NCBI GenBank assembly: GCA_035292685.1
Contig: DATDPP010000038.1
Coordinates: 1-8,402 of the forward strand
Source: JALYNX01 sp035292685
Lineage (GTDB): Bacteria; Actinomycetota; Acidimicrobiia; Spongiisociales; ZC4RG35
DNA: 8,402 nucleotides
Direction: 5' to 3'
Shown here one piece after another: positions 1 to 6,767 of this stretch. The notes under the pieces were generated by a model that did no database searches, was not told the origin of the DNA, and saw only the letters and a list, made by a program, of their open reading frames with translations. Positions within the stretch are counted from its first letter, which is position 1; every line of letters starts with the position of its first letter. A program made the position numbers and the translations under genes.

Positions 1-2
1 AC

Positions 3-485
3 GGAGAATGGTATGTGGGTCTGGTCTCGATGGCGGGAGTGGCGTTGTGGGCGTCGGCCGCGGCGATTTGTCTCCTCTGTCTCGGCGCCGAGACCACGCC
101 GGGGCAGCACTCCCTCCTGATTGCCGGGGCGGTCACCAGCATCGTCCTTGGGGCCGACGACGCCTTTGTCCTGCACGAGACGATCAAGAACGGGCTGGGC
201 ATCCCTTCACCGGTGACCATCGGCGTCTACGGGGTGGTTTTCGTCGTTCTGTTCTGGAGAGCCTGGCCCTATCTCAAGACCCGGCCCGACCTCTCTGTCT
301 TCCTGGTGGCGATTAGCCTTTTCGCCGTCTCCGTGGTCCTCGACGGCGCCGGGGAGGCCGACCTGCCCACACCTCCGTACTCGAGTGTGATCGAAGACGT
401 GGCCAAATTCCTCGGTCTGGTCACCTGGGTCACTTTCTTCGGCGGCTTCGGGAGAGACCTGATTCGCGGTCCAAGCACCGACTGA
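3..485 (+). CDS. Polytopic membrane protein of unknown function, 5'-truncated
   Basis: The frame is open to the left edge of the window, so the true start probably lies outside; GTG at 15 is only the first start codon visible. Counting from that GTG, about five hydrophobic segments can be seen (residues ~2-23, 32-50, 67-87, 93-109, 126-146). Acidic and histidine residues sit at the ends of these segments: DDAFVLHE (D48, D49, H54, E55), D110, and a VIEDVAKFLG stretch (E127, D128, K131). I recall this D-D-x-F-x-L-H-E plus E-D-x-x-K-x-x-G layout from uncharacterised bacterial integral membrane proteins, but I know of no assigned function. The polar cluster could bind a metal or take part in catalysis; that is inference. 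The stop codon lies only 4 nt from the stop of the convergent kinase gene. Confidence 0.75.
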   Translation, partial: GEWYVGLVSMAGVALWASAAAICLLCLGAETTPGQHSLLIAGAVTSIVLGADDAFVLHETIKNGLGIPSPVTIGVYGVVFVVLFWRAWPYLKTRPDLSVFLVAISLFAVSVVLDGAGEADLPTPPYSSVIEDVAKFLGLVTWVTFFGGFGRDLIRGPSTD

Positions 486-496
486 GCTGTCAGCTC
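484..496. repeat. 13-bp dyad spanning two convergent stop codons
   Basis: GAGCTG-T-CAGCTC is a perfect inverted repeat around a single central base. It covers the last bases of the membrane-protein stop and the kinase stop. As RNA it could form only a 4-bp stem with a 5-nt loop, and no T tract follows, so it is a poor terminator. It may be chance. Confidence 0.3.
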
Positions 497-1857
497 GCCT
501 TCGTCCCCACCCCGCTCAGGACCGCATCCGCCCCCTTCGACTCCCCTGGTTCGGGACGGGGCAGGGTGACTTCGAAGATCGTCAAGTCTTCGATCCTCTT
601 GTACACGAGTGTGCCCTCCATCCCCTCGGCGAAAGATCGGGCGATGGCAAGACCAAGACCCACACTGCCCTGGAGCAGGGCAGACCCGCCTTCGTGGACA
701 TAGCGATTGAAGAGGCGGTCTTCGATGTCGGTGGACACCCCGGGCCCGTCGTCGATGATCTCGATCACGACAGTGTCGCCCTGGCTGTAGGCGGTGACCG
801 CGATTTCGGTCCCGCCGTACTTGGCGGCGTTGGACACCAGATTCCGGAGCAGTTGTCTCAGACGGAGACGATCGGCCCGAACCGAGATGCCAATTTTGTC
901 GACTTCCACCGAAACCCCCCGTCGCTTGAAGGGCCGGATCACCTCTTGGATCTCTGGTTCCAGTTTCACTGTTTCGAGGTTGTACGAGATGGCACCGGCA
1001 TCGATCCTGCCCGCGGCCACCAGGTCGTCGACCATGCGCGCCAATTCGGCTGCTTCGGTGACGATCAGGCCAACCAGCTCGCGTGAGGATGGGCTCAGCG
1101 TCTCGTCATCGTCTTCCAGGGCCGAAGCGAATCCGTAGATCCCGGTCAACGGGGTCCTCAGCTCGTGTGACACGTCCGCGATGAAGGAATCCTTCGATTG
1201 AGAGACCTGGCGCTCGTGTCGTAGCTCCTCGGTGAGGATTCGCCGTTGCGAGGTGCGCCGCAACGCCCGCCAGACACCGATCATAATCCCGAGAGGGATG
1301 AGAAACACGACCAGGAATCGCACCGCATCGGCGGCTCGGCCCACCCCTTCCCCGGCCAGAAGTATCTCCCCGGTCCTGGCGTCGCGAACATCGGCCAGGT
1401 CCGCGATCAACTCATCGTATGCCACGCCCTGGTTGGTGAGCGCCTCCGAGATAGCAGTCTCATCCCCTGTGTCCAACGCCCCCAGGACAGACTCGGTAGC
1501 TGCTTCGAAAAGTGCATGAGCCTCGCTGACCATGCTTTGCTGTTGGGGAGGCAGCTCGTCGACGAGACGCTCGAGGCGTGTGCGCAATTCTGCAGCACCC
1601 GTCTGTGCGCCGTGCCGGGCGTCGTCGACCAGGGAGTCGGCACTATTGCTGGTGGCCAGGACCACGGCGAAGTTCGATGTATTTCGCACACCAGCCGCCG
1701 CACTCAAGGCGGACTCGGAGAGAATCGCGGTCTGGGCGTCACTTGCTACCGCCCCGGAGTTCTCCCGGTTCACCAGGAAGACCGCCAGCACGAGCAGCGC
1801 CGTGAGCATCGCGCCCACGACCAGGATCTGGACGTAGTCAGAGTTCGGTTTGCGCAC
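490..1857 (-). CDS. Membrane-bound sensor histidine kinase, orphan in this window
   Basis: This 455-aa protein should autophosphorylate on a histidine and pass the phosphate to a response regulator. TM1 is at ~9-29, then an almost entirely helical extracytoplasmic sensor of ~150 residues (30-179), then TM2 at ~180-197. TM2 runs straight into a charged linker (198-224) with no recognisable HAMP domain. The HisKA/DHp motif is SHELRTPLTG with H231 as phospho-acceptor. The HATPase_c domain has an N box (N339, N343), a G1 box (D369-x-G371-x-G373) and a G2 box (G400-L-G402-L). All key residues are present, so the kinase looks active. The GTG start is supported by AGGA about 5 nt upstream and by TM1 following directly. 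The signal sensed is unknown: the sensor domain matches no family I recognise. No response regulator gene lies on either side; the neighbours are convergent and divergent, so it is not in a visible operon. Confidence 0.95.
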   Translation of the reverse strand: MRKPNSDYVQILVVGAMLTALLVLAVFLVNRENSGAVASDAQTAILSESALSAAAGVRNTSNFAVVLATSNSADSLVDDARHGAQTGAAELRTRLERLVDELPPQQQSMVSEAHALFEAATESVLGALDTGDETAISEALTNQGVAYDELIADLADVRDARTGEILLAGEGVGRAADAVRFLVVFLIPLGIMIGVWRALRRTSQRRILTEELRHERQVSQSKDSFIADVSHELRTPLTGIYGFASALEDDDETLSPSSRELVGLIVTEAAELARMVDDLVAAGRIDAGAISYNLETVKLEPEIQEVIRPFKRRGVSVEVDKIGISVRADRLRLRQLLRNLVSNAAKYGGTEIAVTAYSQGDTVVIEIIDDGPGVSTDIEDRLFNRYVHEGGSALLQGSVGLGLAIARSFAEGMEGTLVYKRIEDLTIFEVTLPRPEPGESKGADAVLSGVGTKAS

Positions 1858-1931
1858 CCGTCCTGAATTTCGGCAGCAACCGGGGTCGTCTTGACCTGTC
1901 CGCTCAGGAAAACCGACACATTTGCCGATAA

Positions 1932-2894
1932 ATGACCATGGATTCCGCTTGGGCGCGGCTCACAATGGGGGCAACGCTGGTTGCCGTGTTGGTGCTGGTC
2001 GCCGTACCCGTCGGCGCTACCCACACCTCAGAACATGTCGCCGATCAGATCTGGGCGGTCGAGGTTCAGGCCGAACAGGACATAGACGCCGTGGTGAGCG
2101 CCTTCGAGACGGAGATCGGTGGTCTGGGCACTGCGAACGAGGTAGCGGTTGCCGAGGCCGCGGCGAAGGACGCGGTCGATGCCATCTGGACCGATGCCCG
2201 AACCACGATAACCAACCTCGTTATGCTCTATCCGGGATTGGGAAGCATAGGGAATCAGGCCAAACAGCAGCTCTTGGAAAAGCGCAACGACGCCCGAGCC
2301 CAGATCTCGGATCTGGCCGCGGCCTGGGTGCCTGCGGTAACGACCACTACCACCTCCACCACCACCACCACCGTGGGCCCGTCGACGACTACCACCACCC
2401 CAGCCACCACAACCACCACTAGTCATGGCCCGGGCTCAGGAGTGGTCCCACCCCCGCCGGGCAACGGGAACGGGGATGGGAACGGACAGGGTGGGCCAAC
2501 CCCGACCACATTGCCGGGCATCGAACCCGACCCCACACCTCCCGGGGGCAGCGAACCGCCTAGCCCCTCCACGACAGACGATCCGGCGGGATCGAACGTG
2601 CTCGTCCTCGCCGCCCAGACACCGGATCAGATAGCGGCCGATAACACCTCAGAGGTCTCCGACACCCTCGAGACGAGCGGAGCCGGAGCCACAGCCGCGG
2701 TGTCGGCGATGCTCGAAACCGTTCTCCCCCCGGCAATGGTCGAGCTGGTTCTCTCCCCGCTGCTGATCCTCGAGATCCTGGTCCGCACCATAGGCGAGGG
2801 CGGCCGGCGAGTGCTGGGCCCGTTGGTGCTGCTCGGTCTCTCCGCTCTCCTCGTCTTCGCCTTCGATCGGGCCCGGGGACCGGCTCGTCTATAG
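1932..2894 (+). CDS. Secreted, C-terminally anchored Thr/Pro-rich surface protein
   Basis: I recognise no family for this 320-aa protein, but its layout is clear. A signal peptide (hydrophobic core ~12-27, Ala-rich, probable cleavage near 29-30) leads into a helical, Glu/Ala-rich domain (32-133) that may form a coiled-coil hairpin. The linker holds four blocks of exactly five threonines (137-141, 143-147, 152-156, 159-163), then a Pro/Gly/Asn-rich stretch to ~220. Another helical segment follows (228-290), then a single TM helix (~295-312) and a short Arg-containing tail. There are no cysteines. A stop codon (TAA 1929-1931) directly precedes ATG 1932; a second in-frame ATG at 1938 also fits. 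No Shine-Dalgarno sequence lies at normal distance (AGGAA at 1906-1910 is too far), so translation may be leaderless. The next gene follows within 30-63 nt on the same strand, suggesting one transcript. The Thr linker is a likely glycosylation target (inference). Confidence 0.85.
   Translation: MTMDSAWARLTMGATLVAVLVLVAVPVGATHTSEHVADQIWAVEVQAEQDIDAVVSAFETEIGGLGTANEVAVAEAAAKDAVDAIWTDARTTITNLVMLYPGLGSIGNQAKQQLLEKRNDARAQISDLAAAWVPAVTTTTTSTTTTTVGPSTTTTTPATTTTTSHGPGSGVVPPPPGNGNGDGNGQGGPTPTTLPGIEPDPTPPGGSEPPSPSTTDDPAGSNVLVLAAQTPDQIAADNTSEVSDTLETSGAGATAAVSAMLETVLPPAMVELVLSPLLILEILVRTIGEGGRRVLGPLVLLGLSALLVFAFDRARGPARL
2340..2420 (+). repeat. ACC-type triplet low-complexity tract encoding Thr blocks
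   Basis: The tract is mostly ACC/ACG/ACT/ACA codons and encodes T5-S-T5-VGPS-T5-PA-T5. Codon choice is mixed within the blocks, so selection on the protein sequence seems likelier than pure slippage, although the CCACCACCAC core could expand or contract. Confidence 0.8.
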
Positions 2895-2957
2895 ACCCCA
2901 GAATCGGTCGGGAACCCGAACCCGGTGCCCGCACGTCGAAACGGGGAGAATGCGGAG

Positions 2958-4526
2958 GTGATCGAGCCCGCCGTGCGTCGACTGAGTGCCCTTGTCGTTT
3001 CCTTCTTCATCGCTTTCGGCTTGATGATCCAGGGCGCTTTGCCGGCTCGTGGATGTAGCTGTATGCCGCCGAACCCGTACGCCGGCCTGGCCCAAGCGGA
3101 TGGGGCCTTCGTGGGAACCCTGGTCGAGGTCGACCGGGGCGTTGGGCCGATCTCAAACAGCGGGCAGCCGATCGATTTCTACTTCGAGGTCGAGGCCACG
3201 CTGAAGGGCGACATCAGAGAGACAGTGGTGGTCAAGAGCGCCGCTGATGGCGGTGCCTGTGGCATCGAAGTTCCTGTCGGTACCAGGGCCGGCTTCCTCC
3301 TCACCGCGGCTGGGGGCGAATGGGAGGGGAACCTGTGTTGGACCCTCGACCCCGACGTCTTGCTCTCCGCTGCCGAGGGCCTGCCCGAGCCGGTGACGGG
3401 TTCGCCACCCCACCTGATCGTGGCTGCCGATATGGGAGATGCGGGCTTGATGGCCCTCGACCGCCAGGGCCAGATCGTGGGCTATGGCGAGGGTCCGTTC
3501 CCCTGGATGGTGAGTGCCTGCCCCGACCACGAGACCTTCATCGGTGCCACCTCGGATACCACGGTCAAGGTCTGGTCTTTCACCAATCTCGGGGTGATCG
3601 ACGAGTTTCAACTCGACACCACCGGCGGCGCTTGGCTCGCCGGCCTTCTCTGTGCCGGCCCCGCCGGCAACCCGCTGCTAGCGATCAAGGTGCTGTCGGG
3701 TGTCGAGAAGAGCACCCTGGTCCGTTACGCCGACGGCGTCACCGAGGTGGTGGCGGAGAACATCGAGAGACTGGTCGACACCGCCGACGGTCCGGTCGCG
3801 ATAGGGAGTGATGGGACGGTCTACCGGGTCGAGGACGGCACCGGAATCCTGACCCCGCTCGGTGAGCCAATCGGTGATGTCCAAGGCCAGATCGTCGCTG
3901 CTGTCCCCTCCCCCGACGGGTCCCACCTTGCCATTTCCGCAGTGGACTGGGAATCGGCCGCCCCCGATGGCCGGGTATTCGTGATCGATCTCGAGCAGGG
4001 GACCTCTGCAAAGACCGGGTTCGCCTGCGACATCTATCCGGTGTGGATGGACGACGAAAGGGTCTATCTCCACGACTCCTGCACCTCTGACGTCGGCCTC
4101 ATCTACTCCACGGACCTGGAGGTGATCGGTGAGGGGCAGCCGGCTGATTATGCCCACACCGCATATGTCACCGACGAAACGGGAGCAATCTTCTATCCGA
4201 GCGAGTTCGCAATCAACGTGGTCGAGGTAGGAATGGAAACCGGCTCGGAGTTGACCCGGCTCTTCACCTATCCCGGAGCCATGCTGTTGGTACCGCCATC
4301 TGCCCGCTCAAACTGGGAAGGATCGGTCTTCACCGCCGCCCCGTTGGTCGACACCCCTCCGACCACTTTCAGCGAAGCCCCGGCCCCGGGAGTGCCCGGA
4401 CCCGACACCACTGACCCCGAATCGCCGCTCTGGCTGATGTTCGTGGGCCTGGCGGCGGTGGGCGGAGTGTCTTGGCTCTTGCTCCGACGCCCCGCGGCGA
4501 GCGAAGCCACGGAACCCCGAGGGTGA
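2958..4526 (+). CDS. Membrane-anchored surface protein: TIMP/NTR-like domain plus beta-propeller-like region
   Basis: The longest frame starts at GTG 2925 (533 aa; numbering below uses that start). I prefer GTG 2958, which has GGGGAG 9 nt upstream and gives a compact signal peptide (basic RR, hydrophobic core ~20-38). The sequence ALPARG then CSC fits signal peptidase I (A41 at -3, G43 at -1) and would leave an N-terminal Cys-Ser-Cys. Residues 44-140 look like a TIMP/NTR-type fold: CxC (C44, C46), AFVGTLVEV, a beta-rich stretch, ACG (C112) and NLCW (C138), giving four cysteines for two disulfides. Residues ~163-470 are beta-rich with propeller-like pieces such as SPDGSHLAIS and TVKVWSF, and two further cysteine pairs (C199/C243, C368/C386). 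A Pro/Thr linker (472-500) leads to a TM helix (~501-519) and an RR-containing tail. The probable role is extracellular binding; enzymatic activity is not indicated. It is probably co-transcribed with the preceding gene. Confidence 0.85.
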   Translation: MIEPAVRRLSALVVSFFIAFGLMIQGALPARGCSCMPPNPYAGLAQADGAFVGTLVEVDRGVGPISNSGQPIDFYFEVEATLKGDIRETVVVKSAADGGACGIEVPVGTRAGFLLTAAGGEWEGNLCWTLDPDVLLSAAEGLPEPVTGSPPHLIVAADMGDAGLMALDRQGQIVGYGEGPFPWMVSACPDHETFIGATSDTTVKVWSFTNLGVIDEFQLDTTGGAWLAGLLCAGPAGNPLLAIKVLSGVEKSTLVRYADGVTEVVAENIERLVDTADGPVAIGSDGTVYRVEDGTGILTPLGEPIGDVQGQIVAAVPSPDGSHLAISAVDWESAAPDGRVFVIDLEQGTSAKTGFACDIYPVWMDDERVYLHDSCTSDVGLIYSTDLEVIGEGQPADYAHTAYVTDETGAIFYPSEFAINVVEVGMETGSELTRLFTYPGAMLLVPPSARSNWEGSVFTAAPLVDTPPTTFSEAPAPGVPGPDTTDPESPLWLMFVGLAAVGGVSWLLLRRPAASEATEPRG

Positions 4527-4569
4527 AGTTCGCATCCGGTCTCGGGTCCCACCCAGAGGTCACCCCGAG
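4514..4569. terminator. Weak convergent-junction hairpins
   Basis: ACCCCGAG occurs at 4514-4521 and again at 4562-4569. CTCGGG lies between them at 4541-4546 and can pair with either copy as a 6-bp stem, so two mutually exclusive hairpins are possible between the convergent gene ends. Neither is followed by a T tract, so this is at best a weak bidirectional terminator. Confidence 0.25.
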
Positions 4570-6017
4570 AGGTTGAAGCGGCGCTGGCCGTCGTCGCCGG
4601 GTGATGGCGACTTGGCGACGTCGGGGAGGATGAGAGGTGAGATGATGTAGGCGGTCACCGCGTCCAGGCTCTTGTTGCCCTGTCCAGGAGTACCACAGGT
4701 AATGGACCCGGGTGCGGCCGGGCAGGCTCCCGAGGTTGAGATCGCAGGGGTGTGCACTATGGCGCAGCTGCTGGCATTGCAGCCGTAGTAAGTGGTGTCA
4801 ATGAAAACTGGCTGATAACCGATGATGTGGTAGTAAGAGCCCGGCGTGAGAAAGTCGGGCTCTGCCACTTGAGGCGTGAAACCGAACCGTGGAGAGTCGA
4901 TGATTGACTCCTCGAAGATCACGGTGCTGGTGCTCTTGGCCCAACTGATACAGCTGAGCATCTCGGCGGGGGTATCGACGCCGGCACAAGCCCCTGGGAG
5001 ACCCCCCTTCAAGTAATTCCATATGGCGCCGTTGTCAACCCTTGCCTCAGGATTGCCCCCGCCCGCATTGCGCACCTTGAACCCTGAACCATCCTCGATT
5101 CTCCCATTGTATGAGGTGCCGTCCGCCGAGTAGGCGCTGCCCCCGTAGAGCATGCCGCCCTCGAGGGCAGAGCCGACACCAGGCTGGCCTTGAGCCATGT
5201 CGGGCTCGGCGCCGAGGTTGGGGCAGTTATCGGGTTCCTGCGTCCCGGGGCCGACACCGGTGGGATGCAATCCGAGGGGGTGATCCACACCGCGGGCGAT
5301 GTTGGAGAGGAGACGTCCGTTGGTGTCTCCACTGCATTTTGCCGTGGTGTTGCGCGCGGAGTTGCCATAGAGGAAGAAGTCCATGGAGCCGAAGTTGCCG
5401 GACGAGGGAAGGTCCGCACAAATACCCCAGGATGGATTGGGGCCGGTCTTGAGGCAGTTGTAGTCGGTGCCTGCGGCGTTGCCGGGGAGGAGGAATGGGA
5501 GCACCGGGCCCGGATTCACGAAACCCTGATCGGCGACTGCGGAGGCGGAGACGTTTATCTGGTCGCTACCCAGAAGCTTGGAAAACGAGGTAGGAGAAGC
5601 AATGGTGGGGATCCTTACCCAGGCACGTTGGAAGTTGTCGGTGAACGCCACGCAATCCGAGGTCGAAGAGGGGGTGAATCCCGCGGGAGGTGTGCCGCAC
5701 AGAGCAGAATTGGACCAGTCGGCCAGCGAGGGGTCGTCCAAAGAGGCGTTGGCGACAACGATGGCGGCGTTGGCGCCGTTGGTCTCTGCCTGGATGAAGC
5801 ATGCCGCGCCCGAGCAACCCGGGTTGGGCTGCGCCGACTGGACTGCGGCCAGGGCCCCGACATCGGCGGCAGACTGGTCTTGCCGCCGTTCGTTCATCGC
5901 CAACCCTATGTCCACTGCAAGCGCGATAAACCCCATGATCACCAACATCCCAATCGCAACCACGAGAGCGGTTACCCCCCTCTCGGAGTCGCCCACCGAA
6001 GCTTTGATTACGGGCAC
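4560..6017 (-). CDS. TadG-like Flp-pilus assembly protein, Cys-rich
   Basis: The N-terminus matches the TadE/TadG-like N-terminal domain: an ERG motif, one TM helix (~23-48 in the 494-aa numbering from TTG 6044), then DIG..M..R..Q..ADVGALAAVQ. Members are anchored by this helix with the rest outside the membrane and are linked to Tad (Flp) pili. A stretch reading VRIP, then FSKLLGSDQINVSASAVA (~143-171), is also typical of TadG. The remaining ~320 residues are Gly/Pro/Ser-rich with 14 cysteines in all (77, 82, 116, 131, 197, 209, 237, 274, 353, 365, 422, 427, 441, 450), an even number consistent with disulfides; I do not recognise a domain there. The start is uncertain. GTG 6017 overlaps the tadE-like stop by 10 nt and would be translationally coupled; TTG 6044 has a weak AGG upstream. 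It is the second gene of a two-gene unit. Confidence 0.85.
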   Translation of the reverse strand: MPVIKASVGDSERGVTALVVAIGMLVIMGFIALAVDIGLAMNERRQDQSAADVGALAAVQSAQPNPGCSGAACFIQAETNGANAAIVVANASLDDPSLADWSNSALCGTPPAGFTPSSTSDCVAFTDNFQRAWVRIPTIASPTSFSKLLGSDQINVSASAVADQGFVNPGPVLPFLLPGNAAGTDYNCLKTGPNPSWGICADLPSSGNFGSMDFFLYGNSARNTTAKCSGDTNGRLLSNIARGVDHPLGLHPTGVGPGTQEPDNCPNLGAEPDMAQGQPGVGSALEGGMLYGGSAYSADGTSYNGRIEDGSGFKVRNAGGGNPEARVDNGAIWNYLKGGLPGACAGVDTPAEMLSCISWAKSTSTVIFEESIIDSPRFGFTPQVAEPDFLTPGSYYHIIGYQPVFIDTTYYGCNASSCAIVHTPAISTSGACPAAPGSITCGTPGQGNKSLDAVTAYIISPLILPDVAKSPSPGDDGQRRFNLSG

Positions 6018-6538
6018 ATTTGGACGCCAGTGGTGTTGGTCCAAGTCGCGGCCTGTTCCAGCCGGATCTGAACCGTGGAATTCAAGTTGAGAGTTGGCGG
6101 GAGAAGGAAATCGAGGAAGCCGGTGAGAGTATGACCCAGCGTGGTAACCGTCACAGTTGCAGAGTCGCCGACAGCACCTGTGCTGGAGATGGTGATGTCA
6201 GCGTCCGTTGGGGTCTGCATGCGCGCGCATACTTCAGCCACCAGCTCATCCCGATTGGCGTCGGAACGGGCCCCAGAATTCGGCGAGGGGCCCTCGGGGA
6301 AGTTCACCGCGGCGAGACGAGCACCTTCTCGCGCACCATGACGAACATCGAGGTTTTGAGCGAACAGCCAGCCGAAGTCGATGATGCCGCACAGGAGCAA
6401 CACCAGGAGGGGCATGACAACGGCGAACTCAACGAGGGCGGCTCCGCCTTCTCCGCGAGATCCGCCGCGCGATGTGATCCAACTGGCCGGGGCAGCCGAC
6501 CTTTTCCGAGGCCTGGGCAAGGCCCCAAATAACTTCAT
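6008..6538 (-). CDS. TadE-type pseudopilin
   Basis: This 176-aa protein belongs to the TadE-like family, minor pilin-like subunits of the Tad/Flp pilus cleaved by a prepilin peptidase. The basic leader (1-32) ends in GEGG, followed by AALVEFAVVMPLLVLLL. Cleavage after G32 puts E37 at +5, the hallmark of pilins and pseudopilins. One TM helix covers ~34-55, followed by FGWLFAQNLDVRHGAREGARLAAV, very typical of TadE. The rest is a small extracytoplasmic domain ending in MCP. ATG 6538 is preferred because AGGGAG (6545-6550) lies 6 nt upstream; the frame stays open to 6676, but that extension has no pilin-like leader and no supporting RBS. It overlaps the downstream TadG-like gene. No other tad genes (ATPase, platform proteins, prepilin peptidase) are visible, so the machinery must be encoded elsewhere if it is functional. 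Confidence 0.92.
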   Translation of the reverse strand: MKLFGALPRPRKRSAAPASWITSRGGSRGEGGAALVEFAVVMPLLVLLLCGIIDFGWLFAQNLDVRHGAREGARLAAVNFPEGPSPNSGARSDANRDELVAEVCARMQTPTDADITISSTGAVGDSATVTVTTLGHTLTGFLDFLLPPTLNLNSTVQIRLEQAATWTNTTGVQMCP

Positions 6539-6544
6539 GTAGTG

Positions 6545-6550
6545 CTCCCT
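6545..6550 (-). promoter_or_regulatory. Ribosome binding site deciding the tadE-like start
   Basis: AGGGAG on the minus strand sits 6 nt before ATG 6538. It favours this start over the in-frame upstream start at 6676. Confidence 0.75.
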
Positions 6551-6674
6551 CTTGGGCGAGGACGGAGCAAACCCTTCAACCTGTTTGTCGGCATCAATCA
6601 CGCAGAAGTTGAGCCACTTCTCTGCGCCCGCCGCGGCTCTCGCCGGGGTCAAGGAGGGCGCCGAAACGGGCCCC

Positions 6675-6700
6675 ACAGTCCACCCCTGACGAGGGGCTGT
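6675..6700. terminator. Hairpin just downstream of the tRNA remnant
   Basis: ACAG + CCCCT pairs with AGGGG + CTGT around a GACG loop, giving 9 bp with a 4-nt bulge on one side. On the minus strand it begins 7 nt after the tRNA-Val 3' end and may be that tRNA's original terminator. It lacks a clean U tract. The rest of 6539-6706 shows no convincing promoter and no gene; it must nevertheless hold the tadE-like upstream region. Confidence 0.3.
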
Positions 6701-6706
6701 CGATTG

Positions 6707-6753
6707 TGGGCGTTGACGGACTCGAACCGCCGACCCCTGCCTTGTAAGGGCAG
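6707..6753 (-). tRNA. 3' half of tRNA-Val(UAC); probable attachment-site scar
   Basis: Read on the minus strand, the fragment contains an anticodon stem CTGCC/GGCAG closing the loop CTTACAA (anticodon TAC at 6746-6744), variable loop GGGTC, T stem GGCGG/CCGTC (one G-U pair) with loop TTCGAGT, acceptor 3' strand AACGCCC and discriminator A at 6707. CCA is not encoded. The acceptor would need GGGCGTT on the 5' side, but upstream of the anticodon arm (6754 and higher) there is no D arm, no AGCTCAG-like sequence and no GGGCGTT. It is therefore a 3' fragment, not a functional tRNA. Such fragments arise when an element integrates into a tRNA 3' end and restores the full tRNA at its other end. The polarity here places the element at higher coordinates. 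Identity as Val rests on the anticodon and GGGCG-type acceptor. Confidence 0.8.
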
Positions 6754-6767
6754 ATCAAGGGGTTTTG

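Noticed and set aside
1246..1866. 206-aa frame antisense to the histidine kinase sensor region
   Set aside because: Arg/His-rich shadow of a kinase gene with all catalytic motifs; no independent support.
1891..1931. TTGACC at 1891-1896 as -35 of a promoter for the 1932 gene
   Set aside because: No acceptable -10 hexamer at 16-19 bp; GATAAA at 1927-1932 is 30 bp away and could only serve a leaderless start at 1938. Not firm enough to annotate.
2924..4526. Lipoprotein at the CSC motif of the NTR-like protein
   Set aside because: The residues before the cysteine (A-R-G) do not fit a lipobox, and the cysteines fit an NTR disulfide pattern better.
5190..6071. Long open frame (293 aa) antisense to the TadG-like gene
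   Set aside because: Gly/Arg-rich with no domain or RBS; it mirrors a gene with strong TadG signatures, as happens in high-GC DNA.
6539..6676. 46-residue N-terminal extension of the tadE-like protein
   Set aside because: No RBS at 6676, no signal or pilin leader in it, and a strong RBS plus proper pseudopilin leader at 6538.
6739..6753. Plus-strand anticodon arm with GTA (Tyr)
   Set aside because: The T arm, variable loop and acceptor match only the minus strand.
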